DNA of 22,427 nt, from positions 1,349 through 23,775 of the forward strand of contig DGHZ01000058.1 of NCBI GenBank assembly GCA_002392945.1. The letters are read 5' to 3'. The stretch is from Caryophanales bacterium UBA3835 (GTDB lineage: Bacteria; Bacillota_I; Bacilli_A; RFN20; CAG-826). The translations under genes and the position numbers were made by a program. The notes below the pieces were generated by a model. That model saw only the letters and a program-made list of their open reading frames with translations. It had not been told where the DNA came from and made no database searches. Positions 14,932 to 22,427 of this stretch are shown here, in pieces; the stretch's first letter is position 1, and the number at the start of each line of letters is the position of its first letter.

Positions 14932-15483
14932 ATGATTTATTTCTTAAGAGGTGAAATCCATCAAGTGGATGCTGAAAGCGTTGTTATCGATGTTAATGAT
15001 GTTGGTTATCAAGTTTTAGTGTCTCATGCTAATAATTATGAAGTTGGACAAAAAGTGCTTTTATATACTTATAACGTTGTTAGAGAAGATGAAAATTATC
15101 TCATTGGTTTTTCAGATATTGAAGAAAGAAATGTTTTTCTCTCCTTGATTAAAGTTAAAGGATTAGGACCAAAAACAGTAATTGGGGCATTAAGCGCAAC
15201 CACACCACAAGATGTTATCAACGCGATTAGTTCCAATAACGTGGCTTTTTTAAAGAAGCTACCAGGATTAGGGGCCAAAGCTGCTGGACAAATCATTTTA
15301 GATTTAAAAGGTGAACTCACTGGTTCTAAAGGTAACCCAAAGCAATATGAAGAAGTGTATGATGCTTTAAAAACTTTAGGTTTTAAAGGCGCTGCTATCG
15401 ACCGCGTTTTAGCAAGCATCAATGAGCCAAACGCTTCTACTGAAGATATATTAAGAATTGCTTTAAGCAGGTTAAGAAAATAA
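14932..15483 (+). CDS. ruvA: Holliday junction DNA-binding protein RuvA
   Basis: A 183-residue RuvA, which as a tetramer holds the four-way junction while RuvB drives branch migration. The N-terminal OB-fold (1-62) begins MIYFLRGEI. Two helix-hairpin-helix motifs follow, KGLGPKT at 76-82 and LPGLGAKAAGQIILDLKGEL from 110. The C-terminal RuvB-contacting domain III is at about 136-183 (YDALKTLGFKGAAIDRVL). A strong AAGGAGGT stands before the ATG. It is slightly shorter than the usual 195-205 because the acidic linker before domain III is short. ruvB begins one base after the stop. Confidence 0.97.
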   Translation: MIYFLRGEIHQVDAESVVIDVNDVGYQVLVSHANNYEVGQKVLLYTYNVVREDENYLIGFSDIEERNVFLSLIKVKGLGPKTVIGALSATTPQDVINAISSNNVAFLKKLPGLGAKAAGQIILDLKGELTGSKGNPKQYEEVYDALKTLGFKGAAIDRVLASINEPNASTEDILRIALSRLRK

Positions 15484-15484
15484 T

Positions 15485-16486
15485 ATGAGTAGATTATTAG
15501 ATGCTAAACCTAATCAAGAAGAATCAATGGATACTTCTTTAAGACCTATTACTTTAAAAGAGTATGTTGGCCAATCAGACCTCAAGGAAAACCTTAAGGT
15601 TTTTATCGGTGCAGCATTGCATAGAAATGAACCTCTTGATCATGTCTTATTATATGGGCCACCGGGCTTAGGTAAAACAACATTAGCGCATGTTATTGCC
15701 CATGAAATGGGTTCAAATATCAAAGTAGTAACCGGTACAACAATAGAAAAAACTGGTGATCTAGCCGCAATATTATCAGAATTAGAACCTGGCGATGTTT
15801 TATTTATTGATGAAATTCATCGTCTTCCTAGAGTAGTTGAGGAATCTTTATATTCGGCAATGGAAGATTTTAGATTCGACATCATCATCAATAAAGACAC
15901 AGCTAGTAAATCTTTAAGCATTAATCTACCTCCTTTTACTTTAATTGGAGCGACTACTAGAGCTGGAGATTTATCCGCTCCTTTAAGAGCGAGATTTGGA
16001 ATAGTGGAAAAGCTTAATTTCTACTCTGTTGATGAAATCAAAGATATCGTTAAGCGCACTGCACGTGTGTTAAATACGGAAATCGATAAAGAGGCGGAAT
16101 TAGAGATCGCTAAAAGAAGTCGTGGCACGCCAAGAATTGCTAATCGTTTATTTAAACGCGTTAGAGATTTTGCTAATTATCAACATAAAGATGTGATATC
16201 ACACTATGACGCGATTAATGCTTTAAATGCATTAAAGGTTGACTCAATCGGCTTAGATGATGTGGATATTCGATATTTAAATACTTTAATTGAAAGATTT
16301 CATGGTGGACCCGTAGGATTAGAAACGCTTGCTAACGCTATTGGAGAAGAAATCATGAATTTAGAAGACGTCTACGAACCATATTTACTACAGATTGGTT
16401 TTATTGATCGCACCCCTAGAGGTAGGGTGGCTAGCGATAAAGCATATAAACACCTTAAAATTACTCATCAAGAATCACTTTTGTGA
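15485..16486 (+). CDS. ruvB: Holliday junction branch-migration ATPase RuvB
   Basis: A 333-residue AAA+ motor of the RuvAB complex. Walker A is GPPGLGKT at 58-65, Walker B is FIDEIHR around D110-E111, sensor 1 is GATTRAGD and the arginine finger lies in LRARFG. The C-terminal winged-helix DNA-binding domain has GFIDRTPRGR. Length is normal. It ends in TGA, which shows this codon means stop here. It sits one base after ruvA, probably coupled. RuvC is not in the window; Bacilli and Mollicutes typically use RecU instead. The queA-tgt genes that usually follow in Bacilli are absent, and no terminator is visible before secDF. Confidence 0.98.
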   Translation: MSRLLDAKPNQEESMDTSLRPITLKEYVGQSDLKENLKVFIGAALHRNEPLDHVLLYGPPGLGKTTLAHVIAHEMGSNIKVVTGTTIEKTGDLAAILSELEPGDVLFIDEIHRLPRVVEESLYSAMEDFRFDIIINKDTASKSLSINLPPFTLIGATTRAGDLSAPLRARFGIVEKLNFYSVDEIKDIVKRTARVLNTEIDKEAELEIAKRSRGTPRIANRLFKRVRDFANYQHKDVISHYDAINALNALKVDSIGLDDVDIRYLNTLIERFHGGPVGLETLANAIGEEIMNLEDVYEPYLLQIGFIDRTPRGRVASDKAYKHLKITHQESLL

Positions 16487-16516
16487 TTACGTATATAGCG
16501 CGTACGCAATAAATAA

Positions 16517-16551
16517 TTGAATAATGTGAGTAAATGATGTATTTTATTCAC
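16517..16551 (+). promoter_or_regulatory. candidate secDF promoter overlapped by an inverted repeat
   Basis: TTGAAT (16517-16522), a 17-base spacer and TATTTT (16540-16545) make a plausible promoter. GTGAGTAAA (16526-16534) and TTTATTCAC (16543-16551) form a near-perfect 9-bp inverted repeat (one G-T) covering the spacer and -10 box. The arms lie about 17 bases apart, so the element could be an operator; it lacks a T tract and so is not a terminator. Short GC-rich palindromes flank it: GCGTACGC at 16500-16507 and GCGC-GTTT-GCGC at 16555-16566, the latter near the expected RNA 5' end. Confidence 0.5.
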
Positions 16552-16599
16552 TAGGCGCGTTTGCGCAAGACTGTTGAAATTAACTGGAGGTATCTAGAT

Positions 16600-19302
16600 A
16601 TGAGAAGATTATGGGCATACATTATTGTAGTCTTCGCTGCTGTTGTTGCAGTTATTGCCTCTTTCCCTGGAGTTGCTAAAGGATTAACAAAAGATGGCGA
16701 ATTTGAAACTCGCCGTGTATTCACTTTCCAACTTACTGAAAGAGATAATGAACTCGACCCAGATGTTACACCAAAAGAACTTACTGATAGCAGCGCTAAA
16801 GATGTTGCTGATATCATGAAGTCAAGATTAGAAACATATAATGTTTCTTCATATGATTTAAAAACTGTCGGTAATGATATGATTACTGTTTCTTTTGCCG
16901 CAGAAAATGATAGTAAATATCAACAAATCATTACCTATTTAGGTTTTAGTGGTTCATTTGCTTTAGTTAATAAAAACAACAATTTAGTCGAAGGAAAAGA
17001 TTTCCTTAACGGTGCAGCCTACACCAAATCATATGCAGTTAACGAATACCCAACAGTCATTATTCCAGTTAAAACAGAAGCAACCTCTTATACCGAATTA
17101 ATTGAAGGATGTGTTTCTAAACCAGAAGAAGAAACCGAAGGTGAAGGCGATGATGCTACCACTAAAGAAATCGGTAGAATCTACGTTTTATATAACTGGC
17201 AAAAAGGTGAAACCTACGATATTTTAACCGAAACCAATCAATTAAGCGCTAAAACATTATTAACAATCGACTTCGAATTAGACGAAGAGAAAACTGGTTT
17301 ATATTACGATAGTAACAAGAACTCATTCTCTCAAGTTTGTGGCTTCCGTGATACTAACGGAAACGGCTATGCTGATCCAAATGAAGTTCGTGAAGCTTAT
17401 GCTCAAGCAGATTATTTTGTAAATTTATTCTCTGCTTCTGCTTATGATTACGAAGTAAAATGCATTAAAGGACTCACTGAAGGTACTAAAGAATATTTGA
17501 CGGCCAAGATTGAACAAGTCGTTAATCCTGATACAGGAAGACTTGTTTGGAACCGTACTTTAACAGCGGTTGTTGCTTTAACAATTATCGTTTCCTTGTT
17601 ACTTGTATTCTTCTATAAAGCTGGTGCTGCTAGTGTTATAGCTACAACTCTTGTCTCTACTTTTATTACATTATTAATAATGGTGAGAACTGGTCTAGCA
17701 TATAACTCCTTAGGAGTTGTGGGACTTGTGGTCGTTGCTTTATTATCAATTGTTAGTGGCATTATTTATTTAAATAAGCTCAAAGAAGATTCTTATAAAG
17801 GTCACACCTTAAAGAAAGCTAATACTGAAGCAAGCAAGAAAAGTTTATTACCAATTATCGATATCCACGTCGTGGGATTAATTATCGGTATCATGCTTTA
17901 TGCCTTTGGTGGTACTCCTCTTAGAACCATCTCTGCTGTATTAGCAATTGGTAGCATTATCTCTGGTTTATTCAGTGTGTTTGGCTTAAAAGGCTTAATG
18001 TGGTTAATCACTAACGCTACAGTAATGAACGGCCGCTATGATTTACTTGGCATTAATAAAGAAAATGTCCCAGATCATATGGCAGAAGAAAAACAAACAT
18101 ATTATGGACCATATGCTGATAAAGAATTCTCTAAGAATAAAAAACCAGTTGGATTTACTGCTATTGGATTGTTTGTCCTTGCTTTAGCGGGTGTTATTAC
18201 TTTTGCAAGTCTTAGAGGTGGAAACTTATTTAAACAACCTCAACCTCAATCTTTAGGCAATGAAATCTACGTTCAAAATAGAATTTTAGTCACTAATGAT
18301 GAGACTTCTCCATTAACCGATGCTTCTTTAGATACCATCTTAGATGACATCTTAATTGCTAAGAAGAGTAACGTTGAAATCGATGAGGCCAAAGAAGAAA
18401 CTTATGTCACATTAAAAGAATGTGTTAGTGATAAGATTTTATTTACAACTTCGGAAACACTCGTTGAAGAGACTTTAACTCATAATTATGTGAATACATA
18501 TTTCCGTTTGACTTTGTCAAAACAATTATCTGGAAGTGAAGTAGCTCGTGTTAGAGGCGAATCCTCAACCACATTAAATGAAGTCTTAAGCGAATACTTC
18601 AATATAACTTCAACATTTACTTCCTCTATTGCTAATAAGATGGAATTAAAAGCAATTAATACAGTGGTTAATCCTGCTTCTCCAAAATGGGACAAAGTTA
18701 TTTTAGGAACTTATATTGCAGTATTAATTATCACAGTCTATTTAATGCTTAGATATCGTTTAAGTCGTGGTTTATCCTCACTTATCTTCCCAGTTGTTAG
18801 TAGCTTAATTACCATTGGTATTATGCTTTTACTCAACTTATTCTTAAATATGTCTGCCTCAGTTATTATTGCCGCTCCAATTGTCTGCTTATTTACCTAT
18901 TTATATCTCATTCAATTCTATAATCGTGAAAGAGAATTATTACTCGAAGATAAAGTCAAGGACAATTCCAAAGAACATCGCGCTGAAGTTGCTAAACGTG
19001 CTTTAGGCATGGCATATGCCCCAATCTTAGTAACTGCAGTTATTGGAATTTATTGTTTAATTAATTTCTTTGGTTTTGCTCCATCAGTGATGTCTATTGC
19101 TTATGCGGCAATGTTTATCGGTGCTCTTATTGCTTTAGGCTTATCACAAGTTCTTGTGGTGCCGGTTTGTAATTGGTTATTCAACTTATTCTCTAAAGTG
19201 AAAATTAACACCAAACCAAGAGAAAGCAAAAAGAACAAAAATAAACCAGTTAAGAAATCCGCTGAGCCTGAAGAAGCCATCTTTATTGGTATTAACGATT
19301 AA
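16600..19302 (+). CDS. secDF: SecDF-type protein translocase subunit, divergent variant
   Basis: A 900-residue fused SecD-SecF protein of the RND superfamily that helps Sec-dependent export after SecA. It shows the doubled layout: a first membrane segment (residues 1-25), a large extracytoplasmic domain (about 28-315) with an acidic insert EEETEGEGDDATTKE, a block of membrane helices (about 325-490), then a second half from about 525 with its own loop and helices to 860, and a basic Lys-rich tail. The start is the ATG at 16600 with GGAGG at 16586; an earlier in-frame TTG (16561) lacks one. It is longer than B. subtilis SecDF (about 740). The family's DLxGG and VDAN motifs are not present, so it belongs with the variant SecDFs of Mollicutes-like bacteria. 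Confidence 0.85.
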   Translation: MRRLWAYIIVVFAAVVAVIASFPGVAKGLTKDGEFETRRVFTFQLTERDNELDPDVTPKELTDSSAKDVADIMKSRLETYNVSSYDLKTVGNDMITVSFAAENDSKYQQIITYLGFSGSFALVNKNNNLVEGKDFLNGAAYTKSYAVNEYPTVIIPVKTEATSYTELIEGCVSKPEEETEGEGDDATTKEIGRIYVLYNWQKGETYDILTETNQLSAKTLLTIDFELDEEKTGLYYDSNKNSFSQVCGFRDTNGNGYADPNEVREAYAQADYFVNLFSASAYDYEVKCIKGLTEGTKEYLTAKIEQVVNPDTGRLVWNRTLTAVVALTIIVSLLLVFFYKAGAASVIATTLVSTFITLLIMVRTGLAYNSLGVVGLVVVALLSIVSGIIYLNKLKEDSYKGHTLKKANTEASKKSLLPIIDIHVVGLIIGIMLYAFGGTPLRTISAVLAIGSIISGLFSVFGLKGLMWLITNATVMNGRYDLLGINKENVPDHMAEEKQTYYGPYADKEFSKNKKPVGFTAIGLFVLALAGVITFASLRGGNLFKQPQPQSLGNEIYVQNRILVTNDETSPLTDASLDTILDDILIAKKSNVEIDEAKEETYVTLKECVSDKILFTTSETLVEETLTHNYVNTYFRLTLSKQLSGSEVARVRGESSTTLNEVLSEYFNITSTFTSSIANKMELKAINTVVNPASPKWDKVILGTYIAVLIITVYLMLRYRLSRGLSSLIFPVVSSLITIGIMLLLNLFLNMSASVIIAAPIVCLFTYLYLIQFYNRERELLLEDKVKDNSKEHRAEVAKRALGMAYAPILVTAVIGIYCLINFFGFAPSVMSIAYAAMFIGALIALGLSQVLVVPVCNWLFNLFSKVKINTKPRESKKNKNKPVKKSAEPEEAIFIGIND

Positions 19303-19310
19303 TTTAAATT

Positions 19311-19334
19311 GCTACACTTATGTGTAGCTTTTTT
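19311..19334 (+). terminator. intrinsic terminator after secDF
   Basis: GCTACAC and GTGTAGC pair over 7 bp with a TTAT loop, followed by six T. It begins 9 bases after the secDF stop and ends 8 bases before the recJ ATG. Confidence 0.9.
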
Positions 19335-19341
19335 AACTTAT

Positions 19342-20898
19342 ATGAATAAATCCTTATTAGAACGACTTTTAGACTATTACCAGATTAGTTATGAGGATTA
19401 TCTTAAAATCACTAAGAATACCTCGTTACTATCTTTTAGCGATGGTCATCAATTTAACGATATTGATAAAGCTGTTAATTTAGTTAAGGAAGTAATCGCT
19501 AATAAAGGAAAAATCGTGATTTATGGCGATTATGATGCGGATGGAATTATGGGAACATCAATCTTGGTGAAGATGTTTCAATATCTTGATGTTGTTGTCG
19601 ATTATTATATTCCTAATCGTTATATAGACGGGTATGGACTTAATATGATTCACGCTCAAGAATATATCGATGCTAAATATGATTTAGTGATTACTGTAGA
19701 TAACGGAATTACCGCTTTTGATCCTATTGATTTACTCCGTAAAAACGGAATTAAGGTTTTGATATTAGATCATCATCAAACTCAAGATACAGTCCCTAAC
19801 GCTGATGCGATATGTCATCCTATATATTCTAAATTCGGGGAAGTGAGTTCTAGTGGAGCTTTTACCGCTTTTATGTTCTCAATCTCTTTATTAGGTCGAG
19901 TTGATAAATATTTATCGATATTGGCTTCTATCTCTTTAATCAGCGATATGATGCCTTTATTAGAATATAACCGCAATTTATTAAGAAGCGTTTTTGATGT
20001 TTATCGTCACGGTGAATTTTTAGCAATTGATTTATTAGGAGATAAAGAAGAATTTAACGAACAATTGATCGGAATGAAAATTGCTCCAAGAATCAATGCG
20101 ATTGGTCGATTATGTGAAGATACTTCTATTAATGAAATTGTGAAATATTTTGTTACTGATGACAAAGATTTCATTTTGTCCTACTTTTCTCATATTTTAG
20201 AGATGAATGACGCTAGAAAAAGTCTATCAAAAGAAGAAATTGATGAAAGCAAAATATCTCCTGAAGATAAAGCGATAGTGTTATTAGGAGATTATAAAGA
20301 AGGAATTATTGGTCTTGTTGCTAATTCCGTTATGAATAAATATCATTTACCAACAGTGATTTTCACAAAAACTTTAGATGGAAGTCTTAAAGGAAGCGCT
20401 AGAGCCCCTGAAGGATTTGGTATTGTAGAAGCCTTTAATGAATTAAGTGATATTTTATTAACTAGCGGTGGTCACGCTATGGCGGGAGGCTGTTCCATTT
20501 TAGAAAAAGATTATCCAGAATTTGTACGTAGATTTAAAGAAATCGCTAAAAGGAAACCTTTTACAAAGGTTGAACATAAAACTATTGATATTGGAATGAG
20601 TGAACTGATCTTAGAAAACTACGAATTAATTCATTCCTTTTCCCCATTTGGAGAATCTTGGCCAGCTCCTTTATTTAAGTTATCTCATATTAAAGTGAGC
20701 TCATTAACTTATTCTAGAGATCATAATCACATTATTACCAGTTTAGGAAATAGATTAAAAATTGTTTATTTCTATTATCCAAAAGATGATTTAGAGTCCT
20801 CTAGTTTTGTGGATTTTATAGGTCAAATTAATAAAAAAGAATATAAAGGTTTTGTATATTTAGAATTCTCTGTTAAAGAGATGAGTCCTAGCAAATAG
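19342..20898 (+). CDS. recJ: single-stranded-DNA-specific exonuclease RecJ
   Basis: A 518-residue DHH-family 5'-3' exonuclease used in recombination and repair. The DHH domain has YGDYDADGIMGTS from 61, TVDNGITA from 119 and ILDHHQ with DHH at 143-145. The DHHA1 domain has GSARAPEGFGIVEAF and GGHAMAGG. It is close to the short form; B. subtilis RecJ is far longer (about 786) with an extra C-terminal part. An in-frame TTG at 19309 would place translation through the terminator, so the ATG at 19342 is preferred. There is no Shine-Dalgarno and no convincing promoter between terminator and ATG, so how it is expressed is unclear. Read-through from secDF is possible. Confidence 0.94.
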   Translation: MNKSLLERLLDYYQISYEDYLKITKNTSLLSFSDGHQFNDIDKAVNLVKEVIANKGKIVIYGDYDADGIMGTSILVKMFQYLDVVVDYYIPNRYIDGYGLNMIHAQEYIDAKYDLVITVDNGITAFDPIDLLRKNGIKVLILDHHQTQDTVPNADAICHPIYSKFGEVSSSGAFTAFMFSISLLGRVDKYLSILASISLISDMMPLLEYNRNLLRSVFDVYRHGEFLAIDLLGDKEEFNEQLIGMKIAPRINAIGRLCEDTSINEIVKYFVTDDKDFILSYFSHILEMNDARKSLSKEEIDESKISPEDKAIVLLGDYKEGIIGLVANSVMNKYHLPTVIFTKTLDGSLKGSARAPEGFGIVEAFNELSDILLTSGGHAMAGGCSILEKDYPEFVRRFKEIAKRKPFTKVEHKTIDIGMSELILENYELIHSFSPFGESWPAPLFKLSHIKVSSLTYSRDHNHIITSLGNRLKIVYFYYPKDDLESSSFVDFIGQINKKEYKGFVYLEFSVKEMSPSK

Positions 20899-20947
20899 TA
20901 TTTTAAACTACATATTTACTACTTTATTTAATAAAAAGTATAGAAAC

Positions 20948-20975
20948 GAATCGACTTAAACGATTCTATTTTTTT
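20948..20975 (+). terminator. intrinsic terminator after recJ
   Basis: GAATCG and CGATTC pair over 6 bp with a 7-base loop, followed by TATTTTTTT. The stem is weaker than the others in the window. ATAGAA and TTCTAT just outside give an alternative pairing. Confidence 0.7.
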
Positions 20976-20978
20976 ATT

Positions 20979-20996
20979 AAGTAATTTTTATTACTT
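20979..20996 (+). repeat. 7-bp inverted repeat upstream of rel
   Basis: AAGTAAT and ATTACTT are exact reverse complements separated by TTTT. The element lies between the recJ terminator and the presumed rel -10 (TAAAAT, 21018-21023), about where a -35 region would be. It may be an operator or simply AT-rich symmetry. The rest of the 132-base gap shows nothing else. Confidence 0.4.
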
Positions 20997-21030
20997 TATT
21001 AAAGCAATAAATAAGACTAAAATAATTTAC

Positions 21031-22427
21031 ATGAATAAAGTTAGCACAATCAAAATCAATGGTGGATATCCTCTACATACCTTTGAGCAATTAGAGGAAA
21101 AATACAAAGAATACATCACAGAAACTAGTGACCTTGAGCAAATTAAGGATGCTTATTTATTTGTTTGTGAAAAACACAAAAATCAATTCCGAAAAAGTGG
21201 TGAACCATATTATCATCACCTTTTAGAAGTGGCCTATATCTTAGCCTCTTTAAGAACTGGACCAGCAACTATTATTTCTGGCTTATTACACGACGTAGTT
21301 GAAGACACTGACGTGACAATCGATGAAATTGAAAAACGTTGGGGCGAAGAAGTCGCGAAAATTGTTGATGCTTTAACTAAAATCCAAAGATTAAAACTTT
21401 CTAAAATTGAAAGCGAAGATTTTGAGGCAGAAGATCACCGTAAAATCTTTATCGGCATGGCTAAAGACATTCGTGTCATCATTATTAAGCTTGCTGATAG
21501 ATTGCATAATATGCGTACATTAGACTCTTTGAGTCCAGAAAGACAAATTGCTCTTTCTAAAGAAACAAGCCAAGTTTTCGTTCCTATTGCCCACCGCTTG
21601 GGCTTAGATAATATTAAATGTGAACTAGCTGATCTTTGCTTAAAATACTTAGAGCCAGAAAGATATAAAGAAATTGTCTCCTTACTTTCCCAAAAAGAGA
21701 AAAAATTAAGGAGATCTCTAGATGTTTTCCAAAAGAAGCTTGCGGATATTATTTTTGAACACAATATTCCATTTGAAATATTCTCGAGAGTGAAATCTAT
21801 TTCTTCAATTTATGACAAAATATATAAAAAGGGTCATCAATTTGATGAAATTTACGATATCCTCGCTTTAAGAATCATTTGTGAAACAGAAATTCAATGT
21901 TATGAAATTCTTGGTTTAATACACCAAACCTATAAACCAGTGCCAGGCAGATTTAAAGACTATATCGCTATGCCTAAACCAAATATGTATCAATCGTTAC
22001 ATACCACAGTAATTTCTGGTGATGGCAATTTCTATGAAGTTCAAATCAGAACTAAAGAAATGGATGAAGTTGCTGAAAGTGGCGTTGCTGCTCACTGGGC
22101 GTATAAAGAAAATTCCGGATATAATCCAAAAGAAGAACAAAAAGAAATTGAAAATAAACTTCACTGGTTTAGAGACTTTGTCTCTATTAGTAGCGAGGAA
22201 CACGGTGATGCTAGCGAATATGTGGATACACTAACGCATGATATTTTTGATGCAAACGTCTATGTATTTACGCCTAATGGCAAAGTTATTGAATTGGCGC
22301 AAGGATCAACACCTGTTGATTTTGCCTATCGTATCCATACCAAAGTTGGTGATAGCTGTGTTGGAGCGATTGTTAACGAAGTTATGGTTCCACTTAATAC
22401 CATCTTAAAAACTGGTGATAAAGTGGA
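21031..22427 (+). CDS. rel: bifunctional (p)ppGpp synthetase/hydrolase Rel (3' end outside window)
   Basis: The first 465 residues of a long RelA/SpoT homologue that makes and degrades the alarmone (p)ppGpp. The HD hydrolase domain has H63 (YYHHLLEVA), LLHDVVEDT with H87-D88, and LADRLHNMRTL with D156, so hydrolase looks intact. The synthetase domain has RVKSISSIYDKI, DILALRI, then RFKDYIAMPKPNMYQSLHTT from 307, and EVQIRT. RFKD is the motif of bifunctional enzymes rather than synthetase-only RelA (ExDD). A TGS domain starts near 404 (VYVFTPNGKVIELAQGSTPV) and runs to the edge. The rest of the regulatory region is outside. There is no ribosome binding site before the ATG, and a TAAAAT lies 7 bases upstream. 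The apt gene normally between recJ and rel is absent. Confidence 0.95.
   Translation, partial: MNKVSTIKINGGYPLHTFEQLEEKYKEYITETSDLEQIKDAYLFVCEKHKNQFRKSGEPYYHHLLEVAYILASLRTGPATIISGLLHDVVEDTDVTIDEIEKRWGEEVAKIVDALTKIQRLKLSKIESEDFEAEDHRKIFIGMAKDIRVIIIKLADRLHNMRTLDSLSPERQIALSKETSQVFVPIAHRLGLDNIKCELADLCLKYLEPERYKEIVSLLSQKEKKLRRSLDVFQKKLADIIFEHNIPFEIFSRVKSISSIYDKIYKKGHQFDEIYDILALRIICETEIQCYEILGLIHQTYKPVPGRFKDYIAMPKPNMYQSLHTTVISGDGNFYEVQIRTKEMDEVAESGVAAHWAYKENSGYNPKEEQKEIENKLHWFRDFVSISSEEHGDASEYVDTLTHDIFDANVYVFTPNGKVIELAQGSTPVDFAYRIHTKVGDSCVGAIVNEVMVPLNTILKTGDKV

Noticed and set aside
19309..19341. Upstream TTG start for recJ
   Set aside because: Its codons would run through the secDF terminator hairpin and T tract; the N-terminal residues it adds are not RecJ-like.
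1..22427. CRISPR arrays, insertion sequences, prophage genes, tRNA or rRNA genes
   Set aside because: No spaced direct repeats, transposase, integrase or phage-like genes and no tRNA/rRNA-like sequences were recognised; all genes belong to one consistent housekeeping block on one strand.

Overview
The window looks like part of the chromosome of a low-GC Gram-positive bacterium (Firmicutes/Bacilli-Mollicutes side), probably a gut-type or otherwise genome-reduced lineage. The evidence is AT-rich DNA, strong TTA/AAA/GAA codon preference, GGAGG-type ribosome binding sites, a Val T-box leader, a Prp protease with an N-terminally extended L27, and gene order matching the Bacillus block from tig to relA. 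UGA is a stop here (radC and ruvB end in TGA), so this is not a code-4 Mycoplasma or Spiroplasma. All supported genes are on the + strand. No mobile element, CRISPR, rRNA or tRNA gene was seen.

Layout. 1-1.3 kb: the end of an unrecognised protein, a LemA-family membrane protein, and a 42-residue rubredoxin-like protein overlapping lemA. 1.3-3.5 kb: rarA and a helical-repeat (TPR-like) protein between two intrinsic terminators. 3.5-7.8 kb: a protein-quality and ribosome-assembly unit, tig-lon-engB, behind a clear sigma-A promoter. 7.8-10.7 kb: valS controlled by a T-box leader with a readable GUC (Val) specifier. 10.7-11.7 kb: a 60-residue peptide with a double-glycine-like leader, preceded by a 12-bp inverted repeat and overlapping radC. 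11.7-12.8 kb: a structured leader, then rplU-prp-rpmA. 12.8-16.5 kb: obgE-nadE-(29-residue membrane microprotein)-ruvA-ruvB. 16.5-19.3 kb: a large divergent SecDF. 19.3-20.9 kb: recJ. 21.0 kb to the end: a bifunctional Rel (p)ppGpp enzyme, cut by the window edge.

Most genes are housekeeping: translation (valS, L21, L27, Prp, ObgE, EngB), proteostasis (trigger factor, Lon), recombination and repair (RarA, RecJ, RuvAB, RadC), secretion (SecDF), NAD synthesis and the stringent response. Compared with B. subtilis the block is condensed. clpX, the mre/min shape and division genes, sporulation and competence genes, queA-tgt-yajC and apt are missing from their usual places, while rarA, nadE and several tiny ORFs sit in or beside it.

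The least ordinary parts are: the small peptide with its structured upstream region; a SecDF whose alignment lacks the proton-relay Asp; three tiny ORFs each overlapping a larger neighbour through TAATG; and four first-in-unit genes that directly follow terminators and lack a Shine-Dalgarno, so may be leaderless or nearly so.
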